From a virus: 40,142 bases of DNA. Every line of letters starts with the position of its first letter. Position 1 is the stretch's first letter. This document shows, piece by piece, positions 13,850 to 22,143 of the stretch. A program made the translations under genes and the position numbers. The notes beneath the pieces were generated by a model that searched no databases, was not told the DNA's origin, and saw only the letters and a list, made by a program, of their open reading frames with translations. Location: positions 1 to 40,142 of IMG/VR virus record IMGVR_UViG_3300042880_000416. One strand, written 5' to 3'.

Positions 13850-14779
13850 ATGCCTGCATTCAAGACACCACAAAGTATACTAGAAGCTTATGTAAACGGT
13901 TTTGTTGGCTCTATATCAGACCCAGCATCAACCGAAAAACTTTTATCAGAGCTTCCAATGCCCTTATTTGGTGGTGCAGCTACTTCTCTTTATGGTTCTG
14001 GCGATGGTAAATTATCTCTTCCCTACAAGTCAATATTAAAATTTGTTCCAGATTTCGGTTCTTACGAAAGGCAGGGTACGGGCGACTGCGTAGCTCACGC
14101 TTTTAGAAACGCCTCTGACGTTAGCAGAGCCTTTGAAATAGATGTAAACAAAGAGAGAGAAGGATTTATTGCAAGCGGTGCTACAGAAGCCATATACGGC
14201 GTTAGAGGTCACACCGGCGAAGGAATGACTTGCAGCAGAGCCGCCAGATTTTTAAATCAAGAGGGCGGAATTTTATTAAGAAAAAAATATGACAACTATG
14301 ATTTGTCTAAGTATAACCCAAGATTAGCTTCTTCATGGGGGCGATCTGGAACTCCTAGCGAACTAAAAGAATTAGGAAAAGCAAACCAAGTCAAAACTGT
14401 TTCTATAGTTAGAAGTGTTCAAGAAGCCAAAGACGCTATAGCAAACGGATACTGCCTAGCAACATGCAGCATGTCAGGCTTTTCTTCCTCTAGAGATAAA
14501 AACGGTATCGCTTCTAGAAATGGTCAATGGGCTCACGCCATGGCTTGGATAGGAGTAGACGACACAAAGCAAAGATTAAATGAAACTTTATTTTTAATAC
14601 AAAATAGTTGGGGCTTATGGAATAGCGGCCCAAAATTTTATGAACAACCAGATGGGTCTTTCTGGGTTAGAGAACAAGATGCGGCGGCGATGATTGCAAA
14701 TGGAGAGGCGTGGGCTCTTAGCAATGTTAATGGTTTTCCTCCAAGAAAAATATCTTGGTCAATAGACGAGGTGTTCTAA
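13850..14779 (+). CDS. Papain-like (C1) cysteine protease
   Basis: A 309-residue protein with a complete catalytic set: Gln75 and Cys80 in QGTGDCVAHAF, His229 in WAHAMAW and Asn252 in LIQNSWG, in papain order. There is no signal peptide, but the N-terminal 60 residues could act as a propeptide. Virion maturation, degradation of host proteins at entry, or release are all possible; its place among structural and envelope genes favours a virion or lysis role. The stop overlaps the next start as TAATG. Confidence 0.85.
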   Translation: MPAFKTPQSILEAYVNGFVGSISDPASTEKLLSELPMPLFGGAATSLYGSGDGKLSLPYKSILKFVPDFGSYERQGTGDCVAHAFRNASDVSRAFEIDVNKEREGFIASGATEAIYGVRGHTGEGMTCSRAARFLNQEGGILLRKKYDNYDLSKYNPRLASSWGRSGTPSELKELGKANQVKTVSIVRSVQEAKDAIANGYCLATCSMSGFSSSRDKNGIASRNGQWAHAMAWIGVDDTKQRLNETLFLIQNSWGLWNSGPKFYEQPDGSFWVREQDAAAMIANGEAWALSNVNGFPPRKISWSIDEVF

Positions 14780-15303
14780 TGAAAGAAAGACAGTTATTTT
14801 TAACTTCAGTGCTAGCTACAACTCTAGCTTTTTCTACTTATAAAATGTACACCAAGGACGGTAAGATAGATCAAGAGGCTGTTAAAAGTTTCTCAGAGCT
14901 TGTAGCGTCTTCTTTTGAAGGTGCTGAAAAACTTATAATAAAAAATCCAGAAAATCCCGTTAATAAGTGCGATTGTAACGGTGCAAAAATAATTGTTCAT
15001 GGCGATGGCCACAGAACTCCATGTCCATGCACCGGCACATCATCTGGATGCCAATGCGGCAAGTCTCAGGCTTCTATTCCAATCGAGAAAAAAACGGTTA
15101 AGTTTTTTACAAGGCCCGATTGCGTCAATTGCACTAAATGGAAAGGCGAACAAAAAGAAAGATTCAAAAATTCTGGATGGGACATAGAAGAGGGTTACGG
15201 GGCTGGATTGGTTCCGTTTTTTGAGTTTGTCAAGGGCGACAAGAAAGTAGTTAAAGTCGGTTACACTTCGTTAGAAGAAGCGGAAAAGATGATAAATGAA
15301 TAA
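14779..15303 (+). CDS. Membrane-anchored thioredoxin-like protein with Cys-rich linker
   Basis: A 174-residue protein. Residues about 6-24 form a signal anchor. Residues 64-93 contain three CxC pairs (64/66, 82/84, 91/93) that may bind zinc. Residues 105-174 are a thioredoxin/glutaredoxin-like fold with CVNC (115-118) and a likely cis-Pro at 146 (LVPFFEF). It may act on disulfides at the membrane, perhaps on neighbouring envelope or virion proteins. ATG 14779 is used because it overlaps the protease stop and follows GAGG. Confidence 0.75.
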   Translation: MKERQLFLTSVLATTLAFSTYKMYTKDGKIDQEAVKSFSELVASSFEGAEKLIIKNPENPVNKCDCNGAKIIVHGDGHRTPCPCTGTSSGCQCGKSQASIPIEKKTVKFFTRPDCVNCTKWKGEQKERFKNSGWDIEEGYGAGLVPFFEFVKGDKKVVKVGYTSLEEAEKMINE

Positions 15304-15625
15304 TGTAGCAGAAAAAATATCTTTAGAATATGCAAAGAAAAATGGATATTCTATAGACCCGATGACAATAATAATGATCGCTAACTTTGTTATGCAGCTA
15401 GCGAAAGCAGTTTACGAGTGTCGTAAAAGCAAAAATAAAACAATACAAACTATGCTAAAACCCAGTCTTTTCTACAGAATATTACTAGATAGAAGGCTAA
15501 GCAAGTTTATTTCTCAAAATAATCTAACGTTAGACAAGGCATCGCTCAAGGATGTGATGCTTAGCAAGAGTTTTTCCGAGGAAGATATCACACTTTTAGT
15601 AGCAGAGGCTATATCAAATGATTAA
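15296..15625 (+). CDS. Hypothetical 109-aa protein
   Basis: A helical protein with a mildly hydrophobic stretch at about residues 22-40 (MTIIMIANFVMQLAKAV), possibly amphipathic or membrane-associated. The rest is basic. It overlaps both neighbours by 8 nt inside the envelope-gene run. The family is not recognised. Confidence 0.6.
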   Translation: MNNVAEKISLEYAKKNGYSIDPMTIIMIANFVMQLAKAVYECRKSKNKTIQTMLKPSLFYRILLDRRLSKFISQNNLTLDKASLKDVMLSKSFSEEDITLLVAEAISND

Positions 15626-15797
15626 AATTCAAGATTTAATGAAATCCCGCAGATTTTGGGTCGCCATATCTGGCGTTGTTTTGGTTGTTGGAAACGAGGG
15701 GCTTGGTTTGAAGCTAACAGAAGAACAGGTAACTTTGGTTGTTACGATGTTGGCAACATGGCTTGTCGGAGATTCTTTCAGAAAAACTGGAGAATAA
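15618..15797 (+). CDS. Holin-like small membrane protein
   Basis: A 59-residue protein starting MIKIQDLMKSRRFW. A first hydrophobic segment (VAISGVVLVVG) and a second (VTLVVTMLATWLVG) are separated by a short turn with Pro-free polar residues, and a charged end follows. The shape and the KSRRFWVA start resemble small two-helix phage holin-like proteins that I recall. It would form lesions in the inner membrane. It overlaps the previous gene by 8 nt. Whether it is the actual holin is unproven. Confidence 0.6.
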   Translation: MIKIQDLMKSRRFWVAISGVVLVVGNEGLGLKLTEEQVTLVVTMLATWLVGDSFRKTGE

Positions 15798-15800
15798 CAA

Positions 15801-16118
15801 ATGAATACGCAATTGATTGGCGTAGTCTTATTGGCTTTAATTGCAGCATCAAATTTTATAGATTTTAAAAGCTTGTTGGATAAATCTAGCAAGCCTAATG
15901 AACCAGCTAAAAATGATTCGTTGGAACAGTCTACAGAAGATTTGGTGGTAAAGCCAGACTTCCCTATTGACTATACTTGCAACAATTCTCTTTTTTGTGC
16001 TGTAAAAAAGTGGGAAGAATTAAAAAAATACTGCGAAGCACTAGGATTAAAGCAAGCGTCATCAAAGCTCGATGAGATTTTCCCTTTACTGGTTTTAAAA
16101 GAAGATAAAAATGTCTAA
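15801..16118 (+). CDS. Signal-anchored 105-aa protein
   Basis: One N-terminal hydrophobic helix (residues about 4-20) is followed by a polar linker and a helical domain with two Cys (CNNSLFCAVKKW). It should be exported and anchored in the membrane. GGAG precedes the ATG. It follows the holin-like gene, which suggests a spanin-like or other envelope role by context only. Confidence 0.6.
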   Translation: MNTQLIGVVLLALIAASNFIDFKSLLDKSSKPNEPAKNDSLEQSTEDLVVKPDFPIDYTCNNSLFCAVKKWEELKKYCEALGLKQASSKLDEIFPLLVLKEDKNV

Positions 16119-16575
16119 TAAGGTAAAAACTATATTAGCTGTTATAATTTTTTGCGTTTTGTTCCTTGACACAACGTTTTTAAAAGGTATAATAGAGAAA
16201 GTATCAAAGGTAGAGTCTGTTGTATCTGTAGAGCCAGTTCCTAGCCAAGAGTCTATTCTTTTAACAAAAGATACCGCTGAAATCATTACAGACAAAGAGG
16301 ATAGAGCCACTTTAGCAATTTTCAATCTTGAATTTTCTAAAAGGCTTTCATCCTATTCTAATGTTATCAATACGCAGCAATTGCAGGATATCTATGTAGC
16401 CGCTGGCGCTAATGTGTACGGCAAAAGCATAGCTTCTAAATATCAGTCTCTTGGGGCAAAATTAATTGCCTTGATGAAATCTGTATTGGGAGAAGAGGAA
16501 CATATAGTTTCTCAAGAAGAAACTGAACTGCTGTCGGATGTTTTCAGAGGTTTGAGCTTTAATTTGTCTAATTAG
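16111..16575 (+). CDS. Signal-anchored 154-aa protein
   Basis: A transmembrane helix at about residues 7-25 is followed by a long soluble helical domain. It overlaps the previous signal-anchored gene by 8 nt, and the pair has a spanin-like arrangement, although no lipobox is present. The function is not recognised. A strong terminator follows. Confidence 0.6.
   Translation: MSNKVKTILAVIIFCVLFLDTTFLKGIIEKVSKVESVVSVEPVPSQESILLTKDTAEIITDKEDRATLAIFNLEFSKRLSSYSNVINTQQLQDIYVAAGANVYGKSIASKYQSLGAKLIALMKSVLGEEEHIVSQEETELLSDVFRGLSFNLSN
16166..16193 (+). promoter_or_regulatory. Promoter-like sequence inside a gene
   Basis: TTGACA (16166-16171), a 16-bp spacer and TATAAT (16188-16193). It lies inside the 154-aa gene and would make a short transcript ended by the terminator at 16597. 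It may be real or a chance match. Confidence 0.4.
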
Positions 16576-16596
16576 GTTGATTCTAACATAAAATAG

Positions 16597-16622
16597 AAAC
16601 CCAACTTAGTGTTGGGTTTTTT
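16597..16622 (+). terminator. Intrinsic terminator
   Basis: AAACCCAAC pairs with GTTGGGTTT around TTAGT, followed by Ts. It closes the envelope-gene run. Confidence 0.9.
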
Positions 16623-16637
16623 ATTATAGGAAAAGAA

Positions 16638-17036
16638 ATGGATATAAAAATAAGCTATTTAATTTCGGCTTTAGATAAAACAAAGGCGATAACAGATCCA
16701 AGATATTTGAATATATTGCTTGACGAAAATAGAAATATTCCATCGTTAACGATAAAATCATTCCTTGGAAAAACAGAGATTGACTATCTTTTGAGCCTGC
16801 ACAACAAGTATCTTAACTACCATTTTGAGTATGTACAAAAAATGCTGGGCGGCTTTAGAAAGATTGACTTTAATACCGGAGAGGTTACATACGTTTGCGC
16901 TGTTGATTACTATCCAGGTATAAATAAGGCCGGTGATTTCTTCAACATCGCAGAAATTCAAGATCAAAACATTCTTTTAGAGGAATACTATGGAGAACTC
17001 TTTTTCAGATTCGGATCAGGAACATTCAGATACTGA
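16638..17036 (+). CDS. Hypothetical 132-aa protein
   Basis: A soluble, Tyr- and Phe-rich protein with no recognised domain. An AGGAAAAG leader directly follows the terminator. Its end overlaps the next gene by 47 nt. Confidence 0.6.
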   Translation: MDIKISYLISALDKTKAITDPRYLNILLDENRNIPSLTIKSFLGKTEIDYLLSLHNKYLNYHFEYVQKMLGGFRKIDFNTGEVTYVCAVDYYPGINKAGDFFNIAEIQDQNILLEEYYGELFFRFGSGTFRY

Positions 17037-17355
17037 TACAAAGTGTTCGGTTTTACTTTACGTGACCCCGGATGGAACAGTGATGTTCGATGCTTCTTGG
17101 AACGATAAAACCGATAGAGAAGCCAATATGATGAGCTTATCTCAATTAATACACGCAATGACAGCGACAGACCTTTTAGAGAATGCACTAAAAAATTCTA
17201 TAAAGGCTTTAGAAGAAGCAAATAATGCAGAATATTTAGAAGATATGAACACAATTTTTGAAAATTATCAACAGATAAAGTCTAGTAACATTATGAAGAA
17301 AGAAAATCCCGATGCAAAAGATAGCCCTGCTATTCGACCGTTGCAAGCCAAATAA
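16990..17355 (+). CDS. Hypothetical acidic 121-aa protein
   Basis: A protein with a Ser/Asp-rich start, a short beta segment (SVLLYVTPDGTVMFDASW) and a long helical second half. GAGG precedes the ATG. The family is unknown. Confidence 0.55.
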   Translation: MENSFSDSDQEHSDTDTKCSVLLYVTPDGTVMFDASWNDKTDREANMMSLSQLIHAMTATDLLENALKNSIKALEEANNAEYLEDMNTIFENYQQIKSSNIMKKENPDAKDSPAIRPLQAK

Positions 17356-17411
17356 CTGGTGTATAACTTATTGCAACATAAGAAAACACAATAAAAGCGG
17401 AGATATTCTAT

Positions 17412-18035
17412 ATGGATAAAAAAATAGCGTGGGAACACTGGAACTCTCAAGAGCTAGAAGAGTTGATAGAAGATGACGTAGACGCTTTTGAAGAAGATGA
17501 AGATGATGACTACTTTAAAGATAGAGAAGATATTCCCAGCCCGGTAACTCATTTTCTTGAGTCTAGACCAGCGGGGGTAGTGACTCCTTTCGGGGTTTAC
17601 CCAACAGAGTCTAAATTAAAACCCTCCGATAGATGGGATTGCTGGATAGGAAACACAAACTTCACTATCACCACAGAAATTGCGCTAAAGCTAGAATCTG
17701 TAGAGGGCGTTTCTGCTCTTAGGATTATGGATAGATATTCATTTTGCATTGGCGTTGGCAAAATGTTCAACATAAGAGATGTTAGAACAAACATAGAAAA
17801 AGCTATATGCGAATCAGACGATATATTGGAAAGAGAGGATGTAAAAAATGCAATAACAACTTTAATGAATGATAGTATAGGAGATAAAAAGTTTTGGTCT
17901 ATTTATGTTAGCGAAGACGGTGATATTTCTTGGATAGCCGACAACGATAAAACGGAAGAATATTTGGCAGCTTTGGAACTTTTTGAACAATCAAAACAAA
18001 GTAATGGCGGAAAGATTTTAAACTCTGGAGAATAG
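17412..18035 (+). CDS. Hypothetical 207-aa phage protein
   Basis: The very acidic N terminus (residues about 14-40) is followed by VTPFGVYPTESKLKPSDRWDCWIGNTNF and a two-strand region with SFCIGVGKMF. I recall this TPFG...W-G-TNF segment in other large-phage proteins of unknown role. CGGAG precedes the ATG, and it sits 1 nt before the sigma-like gene. Confidence 0.6.
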   Translation: MDKKIAWEHWNSQELEELIEDDVDAFEEDEDDDYFKDREDIPSPVTHFLESRPAGVVTPFGVYPTESKLKPSDRWDCWIGNTNFTITTEIALKLESVEGVSALRIMDRYSFCIGVGKMFNIRDVRTNIEKAICESDDILEREDVKNAITTLMNDSIGDKKFWSIYVSEDGDISWIADNDKTEEYLAALELFEQSKQSNGGKILNSGE

Positions 18036-18036
18036 T

Positions 18037-18492
18037 ATGAATTTTGAAGAACAATTGAATAATGAAGACAACAAGAAGATTATGTTTGCAGTTTGTTACA
18101 GATACAGGAGATTTTTAGACGAGCATGACGCAGAATCTATAAAAAATGAAGCATTGTGGGAGTGCTGTTTAAAGTATGACCCGAATCACCCTAAAAAAGC
18201 CAAATTTACATCGTACCTGTATCAAAAGCTTAACAATAAAATTAGAAATCATTTGAAGCGACCAAAACGAGAAAAAACTGGTATGATACCAGAAAAGGCA
18301 TATAGCCATAGTTCGTTAGAATTCGACGTTTTAAACTCTCTGAGTGTAGAAGAAAAGGGAATACTAGAGCAGTCATATCTACATAACATGACAATAGAAG
18401 AAATAGGGCGAGCCAATGGCTACAGCAGAGAAACCGCCAGACGAAAGCTTAAAAAAATTAAGACTAAATGTAGAGAGTTGGTATCTGCCTAA
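18037..18492 (+). CDS. Sigma-70-family-like transcription factor
   Basis: A 151-residue protein. Residues about 30-75 (NEALWECCLKYDP, FTSYLYQKLNNKIRNHLKR) resemble region 2, and residues about 105-148 (LEQSYLHNMTIEEIGRANGYSRETARRKLKKIK) form a region 4 helix-turn-helix. There is no region 3. It is the size and shape of phage late sigma factors such as T4 gp55, although T4 gp55 lacks a clear region 4. It may direct host RNA polymerase to phage late promoters. The following gene has an unusual leader that may be its target. GGAG precedes the ATG. Confidence 0.78.
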   Translation: MNFEEQLNNEDNKKIMFAVCYRYRRFLDEHDAESIKNEALWECCLKYDPNHPKKAKFTSYLYQKLNNKIRNHLKRPKREKTGMIPEKAYSHSSLEFDVLNSLSVEEKGILEQSYLHNMTIEEIGRANGYSRETARRKLKKIKTKCRELVSA

Positions 18493-18573
18493 TGTGTATT
18501 ACTAAATGGACTAGGACTTTAATTATTATTAGGACATTTAGGAAAGACAGTTTCAATACTGGAGATTTAAATT
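18491..18573 (+). promoter_or_regulatory. Candidate phage-type (late) promoter and leader
   Basis: AATGTGTATTA (18491-18501) and the start-proximal ACTGGAGATT before ATG 18574 recur almost unchanged before the homing endonuclease at 34616. There is no TTGACA/TATAAT pair. It may be a promoter read with the phage sigma-like factor encoded just upstream. Confidence 0.4.
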
Positions 18574-19272
18574 ATGGCAGTTCCTGGTAAAAGAGGACAC
18601 TTACGAACAACTTCTAACGCAGCTTTTTCCAAGCAGACCTACGGCGGAACCGTTATGGGAATCGAAGGAAATAGCACTATTTTGACAAAAGATTTGTCAT
18701 TGCTAGATGGTGTGTCATTAAATCAATACGCTGGATACAACGCTCTTCCAAGACTATTAACTGGCTCTGGAAAGCTTTATAATACAGCGAAAATATTGTC
18801 TTCTGGCACTTTTGCTTTTAATGCAGCGAGAGCCGGTACATACGTTATTTCTAGAATCACTACAAGCCTTGCGGGCGTTGCTAACACAAAACTTCTATTT
18901 ATGGGCACTGGCAATCTTCGTCGCCCTATATTAGATTTTCAGCATGACTTTGGGGCTAAGCTTTTGACAGCTTGGAGAGCCAATCTATTTTCTTGGCTTG
19001 GCGTTTTAGACAATGGGCAAAAGATCAAATCTCGTCGCCTATGGTTAAATTCGTCAAATAGAAATACTTCTGGCGGTGCTGCTCCTGCTACACTAGAAAC
19101 CACAAACATGTGGGATTTAGCTGATGGTAATGCATCAAACAAAGCTGTTGACAATGCAGCTACTCCAACAAGATCTGTTCCTGGCGAGCTAGTTCTTAAA
19201 GTAGACTTTGTTACAAAATCAGTGACAACTGGTGGAGACTTCTTCAACTACAAACCAATAACTGGTATGTAA
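18574..19272 (+). CDS. Likely abundant virion protein, 232 aa
   Basis: A Gly/Ala/Ser/Thr-rich protein without Cys, predicted to be mostly beta, with no enzyme motif. It forms a transcription unit of its own, with a special leader upstream and the strongest terminator of the window 30 nt downstream. That arrangement is typical of highly expressed structural proteins. I cannot say whether it is a capsid, decoration or tail protein. Confidence 0.6.
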   Translation: MAVPGKRGHLRTTSNAAFSKQTYGGTVMGIEGNSTILTKDLSLLDGVSLNQYAGYNALPRLLTGSGKLYNTAKILSSGTFAFNAARAGTYVISRITTSLAGVANTKLLFMGTGNLRRPILDFQHDFGAKLLTAWRANLFSWLGVLDNGQKIKSRRLWLNSSNRNTSGGAAPATLETTNMWDLADGNASNKAVDNAATPTRSVPGELVLKVDFVTKSVTTGGDFFNYKPITGM

Positions 19273-19300
19273 TTTTTAGCTAGTTTTTATCATGGTTACA

Positions 19301-19326
19301 ACGGGCGGGAAACCGCCCGTATTTTT
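19301..19326 (+). terminator. Very strong intrinsic terminator
   Basis: ACGGGCGG and CCGCCCGT form a perfect GC-rich stem with a GAAA tetraloop, followed by ATTTTT. Confidence 0.95.
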
Positions 19327-19341
19327 AATAGGGGCTAGTTT

Positions 19342-19611
19342 ATGAATATAGAATACATAAAAACAGTATTAGAATTTATTGGTCTTCTTTTTATTCCTGT
19401 GATTGCATGGGTATTAAATACCATAAATCATCATAGCAAAAAAATAATCGTTTTAGAAGAAAGAGTAAATGATTCTATCAACAGGCGTTTAACAAATCTA
19501 GAAACAAAGTTTGAAAGCTTTGATAAAAAGCTAGACGAAGTGAATGTAAGTTCTATAAGAATCGCTGGCTTGGTGGAAAATTTAAGCGAGAAAATAGATG
19601 CAAGAAGCTAA
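19342..19611 (+). CDS. Membrane-anchored coiled-coil protein
   Basis: An 89-residue protein. A transmembrane helix (about residues 8-27) is followed by a long heptad-repeat helix to the end. AGGGG precedes the ATG. Its size and layout resemble small phage membrane proteins near lysis or tail genes. No specific family is recognised. Confidence 0.6.
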   Translation: MNIEYIKTVLEFIGLLFIPVIAWVLNTINHHSKKIIVLEERVNDSINRRLTNLETKFESFDKKLDEVNVSSIRIAGLVENLSEKIDARS

Positions 19612-19771
19612 TTATGGCGGAATGTTATCTGATATAGCAACCAGAAAAATTCTTGATTCTTTGGGTATTACTCAAGAACAAGTTGATAAAGTTAAGAAGA
19701 TCGTTGATAATATTGATATCAGAACAGAAAACGGCGTTACAATTATTCAAATAAAACTTTTACAAAAATAG
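19598..19771 (+). CDS. Hypothetical 57-aa helical protein
   Basis: ATG 19598 overlaps the coiled-coil gene by 14 nt and follows GCGAG. The protein contains LGITQEQVDKVKKIVDNI, an amphipathic helix pair, and a short beta tail. Overlap and leader support it. The function is unknown. Confidence 0.55.
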   Translation: MQEANYGGMLSDIATRKILDSLGITQEQVDKVKKIVDNIDIRTENGVTIIQIKLLQK

Positions 19772-19814
19772 ATATAGCTGAATGTTTTTGATTTTTTTCA
19801 GCTTATAATAAAAT

Positions 19815-19862
19815 ATCCAGATAGGACTTAGTTTACTCTATTGTTCTATCTGGTTTTTTATT
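19815..19862 (+). terminator. Intrinsic terminator with long loop
   Basis: CCAGATAG (19817-19824) pairs with CTATCTGG (19846-19853) across a 21-nt loop, followed by six Ts. An AGCTGAA/TTCAGCT hairpin lies just upstream (19776-19803). Together they insulate nrdJ from upstream genes. Confidence 0.8.
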
Positions 19863-19890
19863 TACATTTTCAAAACACAATGGAGACAAC

Positions 19891-22143
19891 ATGAGTTTAC
19901 GCGCTCTTATGGATTATACCTTTACGGCTAAATATTCTAGATATCAAAAAGATAAAAATAGAAGAGAAACATGGAAAGAGGCCAACGACAGAGTGAGAGA
20001 AATGATGCTCACCATGTATTCTGACAAGCCAGACGTTCACAGCTACATAACCTCTGCGTATGAGGCGATGTACAAGAAAAGGGTATTGGGATCACAGAGA
20101 GCCTTGCAATTCGGTGGAGAGCCGATATTCAAGCATCACGCTAGAATTTATAACTGCGTTGCTTCGTATTGTGATAGACTAAGGTTCTTTCAGGAATGTA
20201 TGTATCTTTTGCTTTGTGGTTGTGGGGCAGGTTTTAGTGTTCAGTCTCACCATATAGCAAAGCTGCCGCCACTGAACTCTATTGCCCCTAGTGGACATAA
20301 AAAGTTTGTTATAGAAGACACCATAGAATCTTGGTCTGATGCTGTAGGTGTGTTGATATCTAGTTATTTTGATCAAACAGACCTATTTCCAGAACACAAC
20401 GGAAAAGTTGTTCAGTTTGACTACAGTAAAATCAGGCCAAAAGGTGCGCCACTATCAAACGGTGGGAAAGCCCCTGGCCCAGAACCTTTAAGAAAAGCTC
20501 TAAAAAATATTAAAAAAATACTAGATGCCGCCGTAGAAAGATCTGAATTTGATGCAAGCGAGTTTAGAGTTCTAAAGCCTATCGAGGCTTACGATATTGT
20601 TATGCACTTCGCAGATGCGGTTATATCTGGTGGAGTAAGAAGAAGCGCAACGATCTGTGTATTTTCTCCAGATGACGAAGAAATGGCAAAGGCCAAAACT
20701 GGAAACTGGTTTATCGACAATCCACAAAGAGGTCGATCAAATAATTCTGCGTTGCTGCTGAGAAATAAAACTTCAAAAGAAGACTTTTCTAATCTAATGA
20801 AGTCAGTTAAAGAATTTGGAGAGCCTGGATTTGTTTGGTCTGACTCAACAGAACTTATAGTTAATCCTTGTGTTGAAATAGGGATGTATCCTGTTGATGT
20901 TACAACCGGCCTGTCTGGGTGGCAAGGGTGCAATCTTTCCACTATAAATTGTTCTAAGATAAACAAAGAGCAAGACTTTTATGAAGCTTGCGAAGCTGCC
21001 GCTATAATAGGAACCCTACAAGCAGGATTCACTAAATTTCCATACTTAGGAGAAGTCAGCGAAAGAATATTCGCAAGAGAATCTCTATTGGGGGTCAGTG
21101 GCACTGGCTGGCTTGAAACACCTGAAATATGTTTAAATGCAGAAGTTCAGAAGCGCGGGGCTGAGATAGTAAAAGAAACCAATAGAAAAATAGCTGAAAT
21201 CATAGGTATTCGTGCGGCGGCTAGAACAACGTGCGTAAAGCCAGAAGGTTCCTCTTCTTGCGTTTTGGGTACTGCCAGTGGCATTCACCCGCACCATGCT
21301 AAAAGGTACATACGAAGAGTTCAAGCCAACAAGCTAGAGAATGTTTATAACTTTTTTAAAGGGCGAAATCCAAGAGCTTGTGAAAACTCTGTTTGGTCTG
21401 CAAACAATAGCGACGATGTTATCAGCTTTTGTATAGAGGTTCCAGATGGTTCTAAAACAAAAAATCAGGTTTGTGCAAGTAGTCTTTTAGAAATAGTAAA
21501 GTCAACTCAGCAAAACTGGGTTATGTCTGGAACAAACCAGGAGTTATGCACTCAGCCTTGGCTAAATCACAATGTAAGCAATACAATCAACGTTAAAGAC
21601 GATGAATGGCAGGCCGTAGAAGATTTTATATACGATAATCGTGAATATTTCTGTGGGATAAGCTTGCTTCCTGCTACCGGAGACAAAGACTATCCACAGG
21701 CCCCGTTTACAACGGTTTATCTTCCAAGCGAAATGCTGTCGCATTATGGCGAGGGGGTTATGTTTGTTAGTGGATTGATAGAAGGGGCGTTAAATTCATG
21801 GGATAACAATCTTTGGTCGGCGTGTTCTGACGCTTTAAGATATTCAGCCGCATTCAAGCTCACCCCGGAAATTACCGTAGATTTGCAATCACGCGAAGAA
21901 ATTAAGCTCTCTCAAAAGCAAGTAGAGTGGATACTTAGATGCGCTAAGTATGCTTCTAAGTATTTTGAAGATGATCTTAAAAAGCTAACCTACTGTATGA
22001 AGGATGTGTATAACTATAAGCTGTGGACAGAGCTTAAAAGAGAATACCAAGACGTTGATTATACCGATTTAATAGAATCAGAAGACAATACAGAGCTAGA
22101 GCAATCGTTAGCCTGTTCTGGAGGAGCCTGCGAGATTGTCTAA
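19891..22143 (+). CDS. nrdJ: Adenosylcobalamin-dependent ribonucleotide reductase (class II, RTPR-like)
   Basis: A 750-residue monomeric class II reductase, near the 739 of the Lactobacillus enzyme. Key segments: GSQRALQFGG, YNCVASYCDRLRFF with a redox Cys, GCGAGFSVQ, NPCVEIGMYP with the radical Cys-Glu pair, NLSTINCSK, PEGSSSCVLGTASGIHPHHA, and the C-terminal CSGGACEIV pair that reduces the active site. It converts ribonucleotides (probably triphosphates) to deoxyribonucleotides with B12 and needs thioredoxin or glutaredoxin. It works with Dut, ThyA and DHFR elsewhere in the window. GGAG precedes the ATG. Confidence 0.94.
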   Translation: MSLRALMDYTFTAKYSRYQKDKNRRETWKEANDRVREMMLTMYSDKPDVHSYITSAYEAMYKKRVLGSQRALQFGGEPIFKHHARIYNCVASYCDRLRFFQECMYLLLCGCGAGFSVQSHHIAKLPPLNSIAPSGHKKFVIEDTIESWSDAVGVLISSYFDQTDLFPEHNGKVVQFDYSKIRPKGAPLSNGGKAPGPEPLRKALKNIKKILDAAVERSEFDASEFRVLKPIEAYDIVMHFADAVISGGVRRSATICVFSPDDEEMAKAKTGNWFIDNPQRGRSNNSALLLRNKTSKEDFSNLMKSVKEFGEPGFVWSDSTELIVNPCVEIGMYPVDVTTGLSGWQGCNLSTINCSKINKEQDFYEACEAAAIIGTLQAGFTKFPYLGEVSERIFARESLLGVSGTGWLETPEICLNAEVQKRGAEIVKETNRKIAEIIGIRAAARTTCVKPEGSSSCVLGTASGIHPHHAKRYIRRVQANKLENVYNFFKGRNPRACENSVWSANNSDDVISFCIEVPDGSKTKNQVCASSLLEIVKSTQQNWVMSGTNQELCTQPWLNHNVSNTINVKDDEWQAVEDFIYDNREYFCGISLLPATGDKDYPQAPFTTVYLPSEMLSHYGEGVMFVSGLIEGALNSWDNNLWSACSDALRYSAAFKLTPEITVDLQSREEIKLSQKQVEWILRCAKYASKYFEDDLKKLTYCMKDVYNYKLWTELKREYQDVDYTDLIESEDNTELEQSLACSGGACEIV

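Noticed and set aside
6913-22013. GTGTATAA as a general phage promoter motif.
   Set aside because: It also occurs inside coding regions (near 6914, 13452 and 22007), so the 8-mer alone is not specific. Only the longer match between the leaders at 18491 and 34561 was kept.
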